Of a DNA stretch of 64,000 nt, positions 25,971 through 34,863 are shown piece after piece. Source of the DNA: Pseudoxanthomonas sp. F37. Lineage in GTDB: Bacteria > Pseudomonadota > Gammaproteobacteria > Xanthomonadales > Xanthomonadaceae. The first letter of the stretch is position 1. Every line of letters starts with the position of its first letter. The stretch is from NCBI RefSeq assembly GCF_022965755.1, contig NZ_CP095187.1, forward strand, positions 1,984,001-2,048,000, written 5' to 3'. A model generated the notes under the pieces. The model had not been told where the DNA came from and did no database searches. It worked only from the letters and a program-made list of their open reading frames with translations. A program made the translations under genes and the position numbers.

Positions 25971-27275
25971 ATGGAGATGTGTTTCATGCTGCGCGCAAAG
26001 CGCAGGATGGTGTGCGGGGTCGTGCTTGCCTTGGCAATGAGTGGTCAAGTGGTAGCGGCGAGCCCGCCAGCGCCGATCAGCTATGCCCAAGCGCAGCAGC
26101 GGGCAGTGGCGATCGCCCCCACGCTGATCGCGCGTCAATCGCAGATTGACGCAGGCACCGAAGAGGCCGAACGTGCCGGCGCGCTGCCCGACCCGCGTCT
26201 GCTCGTGGGGCTGGCGAACTGGCCCGTCAGCGGACCCGATGCCTTCAGCCTGCGGGCTGATGAGATGACCACCCAGCAGATCGGGTTGATGCAGGAGTTT
26301 CCCGCACGTGCGAAACGTCGTGCCGAGCAGGCGCTGGCGCAGGCAACGCTGGCGCAGGCGAAGTCACTGTCGCGGGCGGAGCAACAGATGGTGGCCCAAG
26401 CTGCTGCGCAGGCCTGGATCGAGCTGTGGAGTTCGCAGCAAGCCGTAGCCGCCTTGCAAGCGCTGCGCGAGCCTGCCCACGTGGCCGAGCGCACCGCGCG
26501 TGCGCGGTTGGCTGGAGGTACGGCCGGCGCCAGTGATGTGCTTGCCGCCCAAGCCGCCTTGCTCCAGCTGGACAATCGGCTGGAGCAAGCCCGGGCCGAG
26601 CAGGCCGCAGCCCAGGCCGGACTCGCCAGGTGGCTGGGACTGTCACCCGAACTCGTCCTGGCCAGCGATGCGGTGCCGGATTTCTCCACCTTGCCGCTCA
26701 GCCCGGAGCAGTTGCTGTCCCAGCTGGACCAACACGCGCCATTGCTGGGTTGGGAGGCACGCCAAGCGGTGGCGCAAGCTAAGGTGGATGCGGCCGTGGC
26801 CGATACGCGCCCGGATTGGAGCGTGGAACTGACCTACGGTCGGCGCGAGCGCGCGCCCGATGGCATGCGGCGCAGCGACATGCTCATGGTCGAGGTAGGC
26901 GTGGGGCTGCCGCTGTTTCAGAAGAACCGCCAGGCCCGCGGCATCGCGGCGCGACGGGCCGAGCTGGAGGCCGTGGCCGCCGAGCGCGACGAGGCCCGAC
27001 GTGTGCAGGCCGAGGCGGTGCAGCGCGCCTTGGCGCTATGGCGTGGCCTGACCGGACAGCTGGAGCGTCAGCGCACCCAGAGCCTGCCTTTGGCGCGTGA
27101 TCGCGCGCATACGGCCCTGGCGGCCTACGGCGCAGGTGCCGAGTTGCAGCCGTGGCTGGAAGCTCGTCGCGATGAGATCGAGCTGCAATTGGAGAACGCC
27201 CGCCTGATGGGCGAACAGGGCCGTGCCTGGGCGGCACTGGCCTATCTGCTGCCCCATGAGGAGAACACGCCATGA
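25971..27275 (+). CDS. cusC: TolC-family outer-membrane efflux protein (CusC/CzcC-like)
   Basis: A 434-residue outer-membrane factor. Start ATG 25971 (MEMCFML) follows CCGGAGG; a longer frame from 25923 lacks a ribosome site. A signal peptide ends near GQVVAASP. The rest is Ala/Gln-rich alpha-helical hairpin sequence with the two TolC repeats (LMQEFPARAKRRAEQALAQA in the first, VGVGLPLFQKNRQARGIAA in the second). It forms the outer-membrane duct of the Cus efflux pump; the stop overlaps cusB (ATGA). Confidence 0.9.
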   Translation: MEMCFMLRAKRRMVCGVVLALAMSGQVVAASPPAPISYAQAQQRAVAIAPTLIARQSQIDAGTEEAERAGALPDPRLLVGLANWPVSGPDAFSLRADEMTTQQIGLMQEFPARAKRRAEQALAQATLAQAKSLSRAEQQMVAQAAAQAWIELWSSQQAVAALQALREPAHVAERTARARLAGGTAGASDVLAAQAALLQLDNRLEQARAEQAAAQAGLARWLGLSPELVLASDAVPDFSTLPLSPEQLLSQLDQHAPLLGWEARQAVAQAKVDAAVADTRPDWSVELTYGRRERAPDGMRRSDMLMVEVGVGLPLFQKNRQARGIAARRAELEAVAAERDEARRVQAEAVQRALALWRGLTGQLERQRTQSLPLARDRAHTALAAYGAGAELQPWLEARRDEIELQLENARLMGEQGRAWAALAYLLPHEENTP

Positions 27276-28792
27276 AGCCCATCAAGACGCGTCTAATGCG
27301 GGCCGCCATGGCCCTGGGTCTTTTAGCGGTTGGCTTTGTGGGCGGTTACGTTTGGCTCGGGCGGACTTCAGACACCGCCGAGGTCACCCCCGGCAACGGC
27401 GCGCAGGCCGCTCGCAAGGTTCTGTACTGGTATGACCCCATGGCGCCGGAGCAGCGCTTCGACAAGCCAGGCAAATCTCCGTTCATGGATATGGAACTGA
27501 TCCCCAAGTACGCCGACGAGGCCATGGCAGGTGCGAGTCAGATCGACCCACGCCTGCAACAGAACGTTGGCATCCGTACTGAAGAAGTCACCGTCCAAAC
27601 GCTGGGTGCCACGGTGCGCGTGCCCGGCACGCTGACGTGGGACCTGACCCGGGAAACGGTGGTCAGTGCCCGCATGGAAGGTCTGGTGACCCGGGTTCAG
27701 ATCAAGGCGCCGTTCAGCGAGGTTCGTCGTGGCCAGGCCCTGGCCACCGTGCAGGCCCCGGCATGGAACGCGGCCATCGCCGAGGCACGTGCGCTCGGTC
27801 AGGCCCAGTCAGCGGCTGCGCGTGAGCTGCAGGGCGCCGCACACCGACGATTGCAGTCGCTGGGCGTTCCTGCAGGTGCCTCGGCCACAGGCGGTGTGGT
27901 GCTCGGCGCCGCGCAAGGCGGTGTGGTGACGGAAATTCTGGCGCGTGAAGGACTGACGGTGATGCCGGGCACGCCGCTGTTCAAGATCAATGGACTGGAC
28001 ACAATCTGGCTGGAGGCCTCGGTACCGCAGGCGGCCTTGGGCACCTTGCAGCCAGGAACGCCGGTGCAGGCGACGGTTAGTGCGTGGCCGGCTGAGCGCT
28101 TTACCGGACACATCCAAGCCTTGCTTCCGCAGGTCGACATGACCAGTCGGACGCAGCGCGCCCGCATCGTATTGCGCAATGAGAAACGCAAACTGGTGCC
28201 GGGCATGTTTGCCGAGGTGCTGGTACAGGCCGACAACGAGCAGGCTTTGCCGCTCATTCCCACCGAGGCGCTGATCGCCACCGGACGCGACAGCCGGGTC
28301 ATCGTGCAGGATTCGGACGGCAGCTTCCGCCCGGTGCAGGTGAAGATCGGACGCAGCGTGCAAGGCCGCACGCAGGTGATTGCTGGCTTGAGCGGCGGTG
28401 AGCGTGTGGTGGTTTCTGGTCAGTTCTTGCTGGACTCCGAAGCCAGCCTCTCCGGCGCATTGGAGCGACTGGGTACCGCGCAACCCGAAACACCTGTCAG
28501 CACATCGGGCCCGCACGAGCGGCATGACGCCGTCCACGATGTGCCCGCTGGCACTTCGTCCACGCCCACACTGCCAACGCCAACGCAGGGATCGCATGTG
28601 GTGCCTGCTACCAAGTCACCGCGCTGCCCGGTGCAGTACTGGTATGACCCGATGGTGCCGGATAAGCATTTCGACAAGCCCGGCAAGTCACCGTTTATGG
28701 ATATGCAGCTGGTGCCCCAGTTTGGTCCGGACGCCGCCAGCGATTGCCAGGCCAGCGAAGTGATGCCCCATGCGATGGAGGGCACGCCATGA
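27272..28792 (+). CDS. cusB: RND efflux periplasmic adaptor with two metal-binding domains (CusB)
   Basis: A 506-residue membrane-fusion protein. After an N-terminal membrane anchor (ALGLLAVGFVGGYVWLG) comes a heavy-metal-binding domain, YWYDPMAPEQRFDKPGKSPF ending in MDMELIP. Barrel-sandwich and lipoyl halves follow (TVRVPGTLTWD, VQIKAPFSEVRRGQALATV, GGVVTEILAREGLTVMPG). A second copy of the metal-binding domain is at the C terminus (YWYDPMVPDKHFDKPGKSPF ending in MDMQLVP). CusB captures periplasmic Cu(I)/Ag(I), activates CusA and bridges to CusC. Two copies of this domain, one at each end, are unusual. Confidence 0.92.
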   Translation: MKPIKTRLMRAAMALGLLAVGFVGGYVWLGRTSDTAEVTPGNGAQAARKVLYWYDPMAPEQRFDKPGKSPFMDMELIPKYADEAMAGASQIDPRLQQNVGIRTEEVTVQTLGATVRVPGTLTWDLTRETVVSARMEGLVTRVQIKAPFSEVRRGQALATVQAPAWNAAIAEARALGQAQSAAARELQGAAHRRLQSLGVPAGASATGGVVLGAAQGGVVTEILAREGLTVMPGTPLFKINGLDTIWLEASVPQAALGTLQPGTPVQATVSAWPAERFTGHIQALLPQVDMTSRTQRARIVLRNEKRKLVPGMFAEVLVQADNEQALPLIPTEALIATGRDSRVIVQDSDGSFRPVQVKIGRSVQGRTQVIAGLSGGERVVVSGQFLLDSEASLSGALERLGTAQPETPVSTSGPHERHDAVHDVPAGTSSTPTLPTPTQGSHVVPATKSPRCPVQYWYDPMVPDKHFDKPGKSPFMDMQLVPQFGPDAASDCQASEVMPHAMEGTP

Positions 28793-31700
28793 TCGCCCGC
28801 CTCATCCATGCCTGTATCGCCAATCGTGCCCTGGTATTGGTCGCAGCTGTCCTATTGGCCGTGGTGGGCATCTGGTCGGTCAAGAACACCCCGCTCGATG
28901 CCCTGCCCGACCTCTCCGATACCCAGGTCATCATTCGAACGCAGTGGGCAGGGCAAACCCCGCGCATCATCGAGGATCAGGTGACCTACCCACTGGCGAC
29001 CACGATGTTGTCCGTGCCCGGTGTCAAAGCGGTACGTGGCTTCTCCTTCTTCGGCGATTCCTTCGTCTACATCCTGTTTGATGACGACACCGATCTCTAC
29101 TGGGCGCGCTCGCGCGTGCTGGAGTATCTGAGCCAGGTGCGCGATCGACTCCCGACCAACGTGAATCCGGCCCTCGGCCCGGATGCTACGGGTCTGGGTT
29201 GGATCTACCAGTACGCTCTGGTCGATCGCACCGGGGAACGCGATGTGGGACAGCTGCGTGCCCTGCAGGACTGGTTTTTGCGCTACGAGCTCAAGACGGT
29301 GCCCGATGTGGCCGAGGTGGCCAGTGTCGGCGGTGCGGTACGGGCATGGCAGATCCAGCCCGATCCTCAGGCCTTGGCCGCACGTGGGCTGACCATTGCC
29401 CAGTTGATCGAGGCGGTGGACGCGGCCAACGGCGCCACCGGGGGCTCGGTCATCGAACAGGGTGAGGCCGAGCTGATGGTGCGCAGCGAGGGCTATTTGC
29501 GTACTCAGGAAGCCTTTGAACAGGTGCCCGTAGCCGCCACTGATGGCCTGCCGGTCCTGCTTGGTGAGGTGGCCACGATCAGTCGCGGTCCAACGTTTCG
29601 TCGCGGCATCGCCGAGCTTGATGGTCAGGGCGAGGTCGCCGGCGGCGTCATTGTGCTGCGAACGGGTAAAGATGCGCTGGGCGCCATCAAGAACGTCAAG
29701 GCGCGGCTGAAGGAGCTGCAGGTCAGCTTGCCCGAAGGGGTTGAGGTGGTGCCGGTCTATGATCGCTCCGAACTGATCCAAGATGCCGTACGCAACCTCA
29801 CCCACAAGCTGGGCGAGGAGTTCCTGGTGGTGGCCTTGGTATGCCTGCTGTTCCTGTGGCATCTGCGCTCGGCGCTGGTGGCCGTCATCACGTTGCCGTT
29901 AGGCATCTTGGCCGCCTTCATTGTGATGCATGCGCAAGGTATCTCGGCCAACCTGCTCTCCTTGGGTGGCATCGCCATTGCGATCGGTGCGATGGTCGAT
30001 GCGGCCGTGGTGATGATCGAGAACGCCCACAAGCATCTGGAGCATTGGCGTGAGGAGCATGGGCGAGAACCGGTGGGCGAGGAGCATTGGCAGTTGATGG
30101 CCCGATCTGCGGCCGAGGTAGGCCCCGCCCTGTTTGCCAGCTTGCTGGTCATTACCCTGTCCTTCGTTCCGGTCTTCGCCCTCCAGGCCCAGGAAGGACG
30201 CCTGTTCTCGCCATTGGCGTACACCAAAACCTACGCCATGGCCGCGGCTGCAGGGCTATCGGTGACGCTGATTCCGGTGCTGATGGGCTATCTGATCCGC
30301 GGACGCATTCGCCCTGAGCAGCACAATCCGATCAACCGCATCCTCATCGCTGGCTATCGGCCTATCCTGCTGTGGGTGCTCAGGCACCCAGGGATCACCC
30401 TGGGTCTGGGCGGGCTGCTGCTGGTGCTCACGCTGATCCCATTCAATCGCCTGGGCAGTGAGTTCATGCCGCCCTTGGACGAAGGCAGCCTGCTGTACAT
30501 GCCTACCGCCCTGCCCGGCCTGTCGGCCGACAAAGCACGTCAGCTGCTCCAGCTCTCAGGACGCATGATCAAGACCGTGCCCGAAGTGGATCACGTCTTT
30601 GGCAAGGCCGGTCGTGCCGAGAGTGCAACCGACCCGGCGCCGATCGAGATGTTCGAGACGACCGTGACCTTCAAGCCGCGTGATCAGTGGCGCGCTGGAA
30701 TGACGCCACAAAAGCTGCGGCAGGAACTGGACGCAGCAGTGAAGATTCCCGGCTTGACCAATCTGTGGGTGCCGCCGATCCGCAATCGGATCGACATGCT
30801 GGCCACTGGCATAAAGAGCCCGATTGGCATCAAGGTGTCGGGTCCGGATGTGGAGCAGATCGAGCGCCTGAGCCAACAGATCGAGCAAGTGGCCAAGACG
30901 GTGCCCGGCGTGAGCTCGGCACTGGCTGAGCGGGTCACCGGCGGACGCTACGTCGATATTCGTCTGCGACCGGAGATTGCCGCGCGCTATGGGTTCACCC
31001 AAGCCCAGCTGCAGCTGATCATCGCTGCAGTCATCGGCGGCGATGCGATCGGCGAAACGATCGAAGGGCGGGAACGCTATCCGATCCTTGTGCGCTATCC
31101 GCGCGCGCAGCGTGACTCGCTGCAAGCCTTGCAGGACCTGCCGCTGATCGCCGCCGGTGGGGTCCAGTTGACCCTGAGCCAGGTCGCCGAGATTTCATTA
31201 AGTCCCGGGCCGCCCATGCTCAAGAGCGATAACGGCCGCCTGGTGGGTTACATCTACGTCGATGTGACAGATCGTGACCTGGGTTCGGTGGTTACCGACC
31301 TTCAAGCCGCCGTTGAAGAGAGCGTCACCCTGCCCGCCGGGTATGGCATCGCCTGGTCCGGGCAGTACGAGTACCTGCAGCGTGCGCTGGCGCGCCTGCA
31401 ATGGGTGGTGCCTGCTGCGCTGGCCATCATTTTCCTGGTGATCTGGATGGTATTTCGTCGGCTCAGCGACGTGTCGATCATCCTGCTCAGCCTGCCGCTG
31501 GCCTTGGTAGGCGGTTTCTGGTTGATCTGGGGATTGGGCCACGCCATCTCCGTCGCCAGCATGATCGGCTTCATCGCCTTGGGCGGCGTGGCCGCCGAGT
31601 TCGGCGTCATCATGCTGCTGTACCTGCGTCATGCCTGGGAGCAGCGTCTGGCCGCCGGCGCCCCAGCGGATCTGGCGACATTGCACGAGGCGATCTATGA

Positions 31701-31941
31701 GGGTGCGGTACAGCGCGTGCGACCCAAGGCCATGACCGTGGCCGTCATCCTGGCAGGCCTGTTTCCCTTGTTCATTGGAGCAGGCGCCGGCTCGGAGGTC
31801 ATGCGGCGCATCGCTGCGCCTATGCTCGGCGGCATGATCACCGCACCCGTGCTTTCAATGCTGGTGATTCCAGCCGCGTTCTATCTGGTACGCCGCCGAG
31901 GGCTGCGCAAGGCAGGGATTGCGACACCACCGGTGTCCTAG
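28789..31941 (+). CDS. cusA: heavy-metal RND efflux permease (CusA/CzcA family)
   Basis: A 1050-residue inner-membrane proton-driven metal exporter. Start ATG 28789 overlaps the cusB stop (ATGA). Typical features: first helix (LVLVAAVLLAVVGIWSV), the DALPDLSDTQVII entry, GIAIAIGAMVDAAVVMIENA with the proton-relay Asp in helix 4, Met-containing periplasmic segments (LATGIKSPIGIKVSG), and GGVAAEFGVIMLLYLRHAWE in the second half. The NRIDMLATGIKSP signature separates the monovalent Cu/Ag group from CzcA, though the call rests on reading only. Last gene of the operon; no cusF seen. Confidence 0.92.
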   Translation: MIARLIHACIANRALVLVAAVLLAVVGIWSVKNTPLDALPDLSDTQVIIRTQWAGQTPRIIEDQVTYPLATTMLSVPGVKAVRGFSFFGDSFVYILFDDDTDLYWARSRVLEYLSQVRDRLPTNVNPALGPDATGLGWIYQYALVDRTGERDVGQLRALQDWFLRYELKTVPDVAEVASVGGAVRAWQIQPDPQALAARGLTIAQLIEAVDAANGATGGSVIEQGEAELMVRSEGYLRTQEAFEQVPVAATDGLPVLLGEVATISRGPTFRRGIAELDGQGEVAGGVIVLRTGKDALGAIKNVKARLKELQVSLPEGVEVVPVYDRSELIQDAVRNLTHKLGEEFLVVALVCLLFLWHLRSALVAVITLPLGILAAFIVMHAQGISANLLSLGGIAIAIGAMVDAAVVMIENAHKHLEHWREEHGREPVGEEHWQLMARSAAEVGPALFASLLVITLSFVPVFALQAQEGRLFSPLAYTKTYAMAAAAGLSVTLIPVLMGYLIRGRIRPEQHNPINRILIAGYRPILLWVLRHPGITLGLGGLLLVLTLIPFNRLGSEFMPPLDEGSLLYMPTALPGLSADKARQLLQLSGRMIKTVPEVDHVFGKAGRAESATDPAPIEMFETTVTFKPRDQWRAGMTPQKLRQELDAAVKIPGLTNLWVPPIRNRIDMLATGIKSPIGIKVSGPDVEQIERLSQQIEQVAKTVPGVSSALAERVTGGRYVDIRLRPEIAARYGFTQAQLQLIIAAVIGGDAIGETIEGRERYPILVRYPRAQRDSLQALQDLPLIAAGGVQLTLSQVAEISLSPGPPMLKSDNGRLVGYIYVDVTDRDLGSVVTDLQAAVEESVTLPAGYGIAWSGQYEYLQRALARLQWVVPAALAIIFLVIWMVFRRLSDVSIILLSLPLALVGGFWLIWGLGHAISVASMIGFIALGGVAAEFGVIMLLYLRHAWEQRLAAGAPADLATLHEAIYEGAVQRVRPKAMTVAVILAGLFPLFIGAGAGSEVMRRIAAPMLGGMITAPVLSMLVIPAAFYLVRRRGLRKAGIATPPVS

Positions 31942-31967
31942 ACCAACACACGCTACGCGCACAAAAA

Positions 31968-32001
31968 GACGCCGGTCATGGAAGAAGTCATGACTGGCGT
32001 C
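31968..32001 (-). terminator. Rho-independent terminator, leftward
   Basis: Inverted repeat GACGCCGGTCATG / CATGACTGGCGTC (13-bp stem, one G-T pair, 8-base loop). On the minus strand it is followed by TTTTT, so it ends leftward transcripts. It lies about 280 bases beyond the PepSY-reductase stop, past a relic of coding sequence. Confidence 0.7.
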
Positions 32002-32057
32002 AAAGGGAAGAGTGCCGCCATCTACTCATCAGTGCCCGGCGTGGTCTGAAATCTCAA

Positions 32058-32240
32058 AACTCAGCGAGGCCCGATCGGAGTGGCGACCTTGAAGCTGGCC
32101 TGTCCTTGGGCATCGGTGCGCAACAGCGTGGCGCTGTCGGGTACACGAAGATGTGGATCCTGCTCTCCAGTGCCAAGACATGGGATATGTATTCATCCAG
32201 CCCACTGACTGGGACGGGCGCAGGAAGGATTTCCGGTACG
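32058..32240 (-). pseudogene. remnant of an exported DUF4198-like or similar gene
   Basis: In one leftward frame the sequence reads GVPEILPAPVPVSGLDEYIS, and after a shift the next frame gives LRVPDSATLLRTDAQGQASF up to a stop (IGPR-stop at about 32058). TDAQGQASF is the kind of beta-sandwich segment found near the end of DUF4198/CopC-like periplasmic metal proteins. No frame is open across the whole stretch and no start remains. It sits between the reductase gene and a leftward terminator, as expected of a decayed last gene of that operon. The family guess is weak. Confidence 0.3.
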
Positions 32241-32276
32241 CCCTGCCCGACCGGCCTACTAGGCCGGCAGGCAGGG
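32241..32276 (-). terminator. stem-loop after the PepSY-reductase gene
   Basis: Perfect inner palindrome CCGGCCTA-C-TAGGCCGG (32251-32267) extended by CCCTGCC (32241) and GGCAGGG (32270). It begins seven bases after the leftward stop codon at 32283. No strong T-run follows, so it may stabilise the mRNA 3' end or attenuate rather than terminate. Confidence 0.45.
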
Positions 32277-32282
32277 GTTGGC

Positions 32283-34109
32283 TCAGATCTTGAAATCGTC
32301 GTAGGCGACCTGGCTCTCCGGCACTCCCAACCTGGCCAGCAGTTCCCGCGTGGCCTTGAGCATGGCTGGCGGCCCGCAAAGGTAGAACTCACAGTCAGCC
32401 AACGCTTGGTGGGCCTTCAGCAGACGATCGTGGGCCACCTCATGGACCAGCCCGCGCAGCAAGGCATCGTCGTTCTGTGCCTCATCCGAGAGCACAAGGT
32501 GCCAGCTGAAGTTGGGGTACTGATGCGCGAGCTGCTCCATTTCTTCGATGTAAGGCGCTTCCTTCAGGCTGCGTGCGCCATACCAGAAGTGAATCCGTTC
32601 GCCGCCCTGGGCCGCCAGCAGCGTGCGAATCATTGCCCGCAGCGGCGCCATGCCGGCCCCGCCGCCGATGAAGACCTTCTCACGTCCATGCGGCTTGAGC
32701 GCGAAGTCGCCAAACGGGCCGCTGAAGTAGACCCGGTCACCCGGCGCCAGTGTGTACAGGTAGGTCGAGCCCCGGCCCGGTGGATACCGTTTCTTGTCAG
32801 ATCGCCCCGGGCTGAAGCGGGCCAGCAGGGTCAGGCGCCCTTGGGCCTGATCGACGGGCAAGGCCAGCGAATACGCCCGGCGTACAGGTTCGCGATTGAC
32901 CAGCTTTTCGGGCAACTCCACGCCGGCCCAGTCCTGGTGGTGATCCTCCGGCCGCATGAGCTTGGCCACCGGGACGTCGTATTCGGGCACATGCACCTGC
33001 AGATAGGCGCCGGGTTGGTACTCCGGACCAGCAGGCTCGTCGGGCTTGAGCACGATCTCGCGCAGGAACGGGGTCACTGCCGTGACCTGCTCGACAGTGG
33101 CGGCATACTCGGTCCATAGACTCGCCCCGCCCGCCACTTCGACATCGGTATCCTCGGCCACCGTCAGATTGCAGGCCAGGCGATACCCCATCTTCACCTT
33201 GCTGGCGCCCAGGTGAGCGCGATCGGCGGCGGTAGGTTTGGGTGCTACGCCACGGAATCGCACCTCGCACAAGCCACAGCTCTGCCCTCCTCCACAGTTG
33301 GACGGCAGTTGCACACCTTCGCGCGCCAGGGATACGTACACGTTGTCACCGGCGGCCGCGCGCACCGTACGCAGGCGAGTTCCATCTGGCCCGAACACAG
33401 ATACCTCACGGGCCGGACGCCAGCGGCGCGGCACGAACTCACTCCAGTGGAAGCTCGCAAACAGTAGCCAGATACCGGTCAATGCCAGCCACAAGCCGCC
33501 GATAGCGGCGGTGACGACCATAGGGTTGTTGAAGTTCTTGCGCCCGGTGTAGTCCATGATGTGGAGCATCCAGAACACATCGAACAGGCGCCAGGTCTTG
33601 TTGCGGTGATAAAGCACCTCGCCGGTTTGGGCGGACAGGTACACCGTGGTGTCCTGGGCATCGTCAGTATCCACCCGCCATAGGCGCCCTTCGTGGTCAC
33701 GCACCTCGCCAGTCCATTCCAAGAGGCGGGGCGACTTCAGGGTGCCCGGACCGGTATAAGAAGCTTGCGCCAGGCGTGTAGCCCAACTCGCGTCCAGAGC
33801 AATGGGTTGACCGGACACAGCATCGGCCAAGGTGATGCCTTGTGCATCGGCCAGCTGATACACCGGGGTATCCAGCAACCAGCCCGAACTCACGCGGCTG
33901 ATCTTCTTCTTGCCTCCGAGGAAGCTGGCCGGTGAACGGGCATTGGCGGGCCAAGCATGCGAGTCGTGGGCGTGGGCCTGAAACTGATGACCCTGTACCT
34001 GATCGTGATCCAACCAACTCATCATCACGCCGCTGGCCATCCACAACAGCAATTGCAGGCCGATGATCAAACCGACCCACTTATGTAGGGTTCTCATCCA
34101 GGGCGTCAT
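32283..34109 (-). CDS. PepSY transmembrane domain fused to NqrF-like ferredoxin reductase
   Basis: A 608-residue membrane reductase. The N-terminal PepSY-associated part has three to four helices (KWVGLIIGLQLLLWMASGVMM, FWMLHIMDY, VTAAIGGLWLALTGIWLLF) with paired histidines that could hold haem. A plant-type ferredoxin domain follows (SNCGGGQSCGLCEVRF and a distal CNLTV), then FAD and NADH domains (RRAYSLALP, GGGAGMAPLRAMI, FYLCGPPAML). It should carry electrons from NADH through FAD and 2Fe-2S into the membrane, as proposed for ferric-siderophore or cupric reductases. ATG 34109 has AGGAGG upstream and overlaps the preceding PepSY gene (ATGA). Confidence 0.88.
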   Translation of the reverse strand: MTPWMRTLHKWVGLIIGLQLLLWMASGVMMSWLDHDQVQGHQFQAHAHDSHAWPANARSPASFLGGKKKISRVSSGWLLDTPVYQLADAQGITLADAVSGQPIALDASWATRLAQASYTGPGTLKSPRLLEWTGEVRDHEGRLWRVDTDDAQDTTVYLSAQTGEVLYHRNKTWRLFDVFWMLHIMDYTGRKNFNNPMVVTAAIGGLWLALTGIWLLFASFHWSEFVPRRWRPAREVSVFGPDGTRLRTVRAAAGDNVYVSLAREGVQLPSNCGGGQSCGLCEVRFRGVAPKPTAADRAHLGASKVKMGYRLACNLTVAEDTDVEVAGGASLWTEYAATVEQVTAVTPFLREIVLKPDEPAGPEYQPGAYLQVHVPEYDVPVAKLMRPEDHHQDWAGVELPEKLVNREPVRRAYSLALPVDQAQGRLTLLARFSPGRSDKKRYPPGRGSTYLYTLAPGDRVYFSGPFGDFALKPHGREKVFIGGGAGMAPLRAMIRTLLAAQGGERIHFWYGARSLKEAPYIEEMEQLAHQYPNFSWHLVLSDEAQNDDALLRGLVHEVAHDRLLKAHQALADCEFYLCGPPAMLKATRELLARLGVPESQVAYDDFKI

Positions 34110-34795
34110 GCCGCGTTCCTCCTGCGAAAGCTGTAGAACAGCAGCCAGGCACCGCTGAGCACGAACACCAGTCCCAACGCCGAAGCCACGCGCAACAAGG
34201 TGTTGTTGACGTCCGAGCGCGCTTCGTAATCCATGATGTGGAACATCCACAGAAAATCGAACCAGCGCCACAGGCTGTGTCGGCGCGCCAGCAACTCGCC
34301 GCTATAGGGCGAGAAATACAGGGTGGTTTCCCCGGCATCGGCATAGTGCACGGCCCACATCGGGACCGGTCGGGTGGCTACCTCCTGTGGGGCTTGGGTC
34401 ACCCACTCGACCCGGGCCACTGGCGCCTGCCCTTGGTACACGGCCTTGGCCAAGGCGATCGCCATTTGCTGATCCCCGGGCGAAAGCACCTGCCCGGTCG
34501 TGGCATCGAGCAGGTAGATCTTGTCTTGGGCATGGATCTCATACACGTCCCGCTCCAGCAGCCGCTTGAGCTTGAGTTGCGTCATGCCTGGATAGCGGCG
34601 CTGCAATTCCTCCCCCGATAGGTGCGTAGGGGCAACCAGTGGCTGCTGATGCGCGTGCGCCAGGTGATCGCCATGGATGACGTCCAGGGAGATCACCGTC
34701 ATGTACACACCGCTGATCATCCACAGCAGCGCTTGCACGCCGATGATCAGGCCAATCCATTTGTGGGCCTTACGCGCCCAAAAAGCCGATTTCAT
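34106..34795 (-). CDS. PepSY domain membrane protein
   Basis: A 229-residue protein with an N-terminal helix (HKWIGLIIGVQALLWMISGVY), a periplasmic PepSY-like portion (HLSGEELQRRYPGMTQLKL, DKIYLLDATTGQVLSP) and a C-terminal helix (VASALGLVFVLSGAWLLFY). WMFHIMDYEARSDVNN repeats a motif of the downstream reductase's membrane part, so the two are related and probably form one complex. Start ATG 34795 (MKSAFW); a longer frame from 34894 would run into the TonB receptor gene's end. Tightly coupled to the reductase gene. Confidence 0.85.
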   Translation of the reverse strand: MKSAFWARKAHKWIGLIIGVQALLWMISGVYMTVISLDVIHGDHLAHAHQQPLVAPTHLSGEELQRRYPGMTQLKLKRLLERDVYEIHAQDKIYLLDATTGQVLSPGDQQMAIALAKAVYQGQAPVARVEWVTQAPQEVATRPVPMWAVHYADAGETTLYFSPYSGELLARRHSLWRWFDFLWMFHIMDYEARSDVNNTLLRVASALGLVFVLSGAWLLFYSFRRRNAA

Positions 34796-34863
34796 AGTGA
34801 TCTCGTTCGACAAGAAGACAATGCCTGCTCCCGCCGCAAGGACGGGAGCAGGCCAAGCAAGCC

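Noticed and set aside
32106-33119. 337-codon rightward frame opposite the PepSY reductase
   Set aside because: Antisense shadow; the leftward frame has the FAD, NADH and 2Fe-2S motifs.
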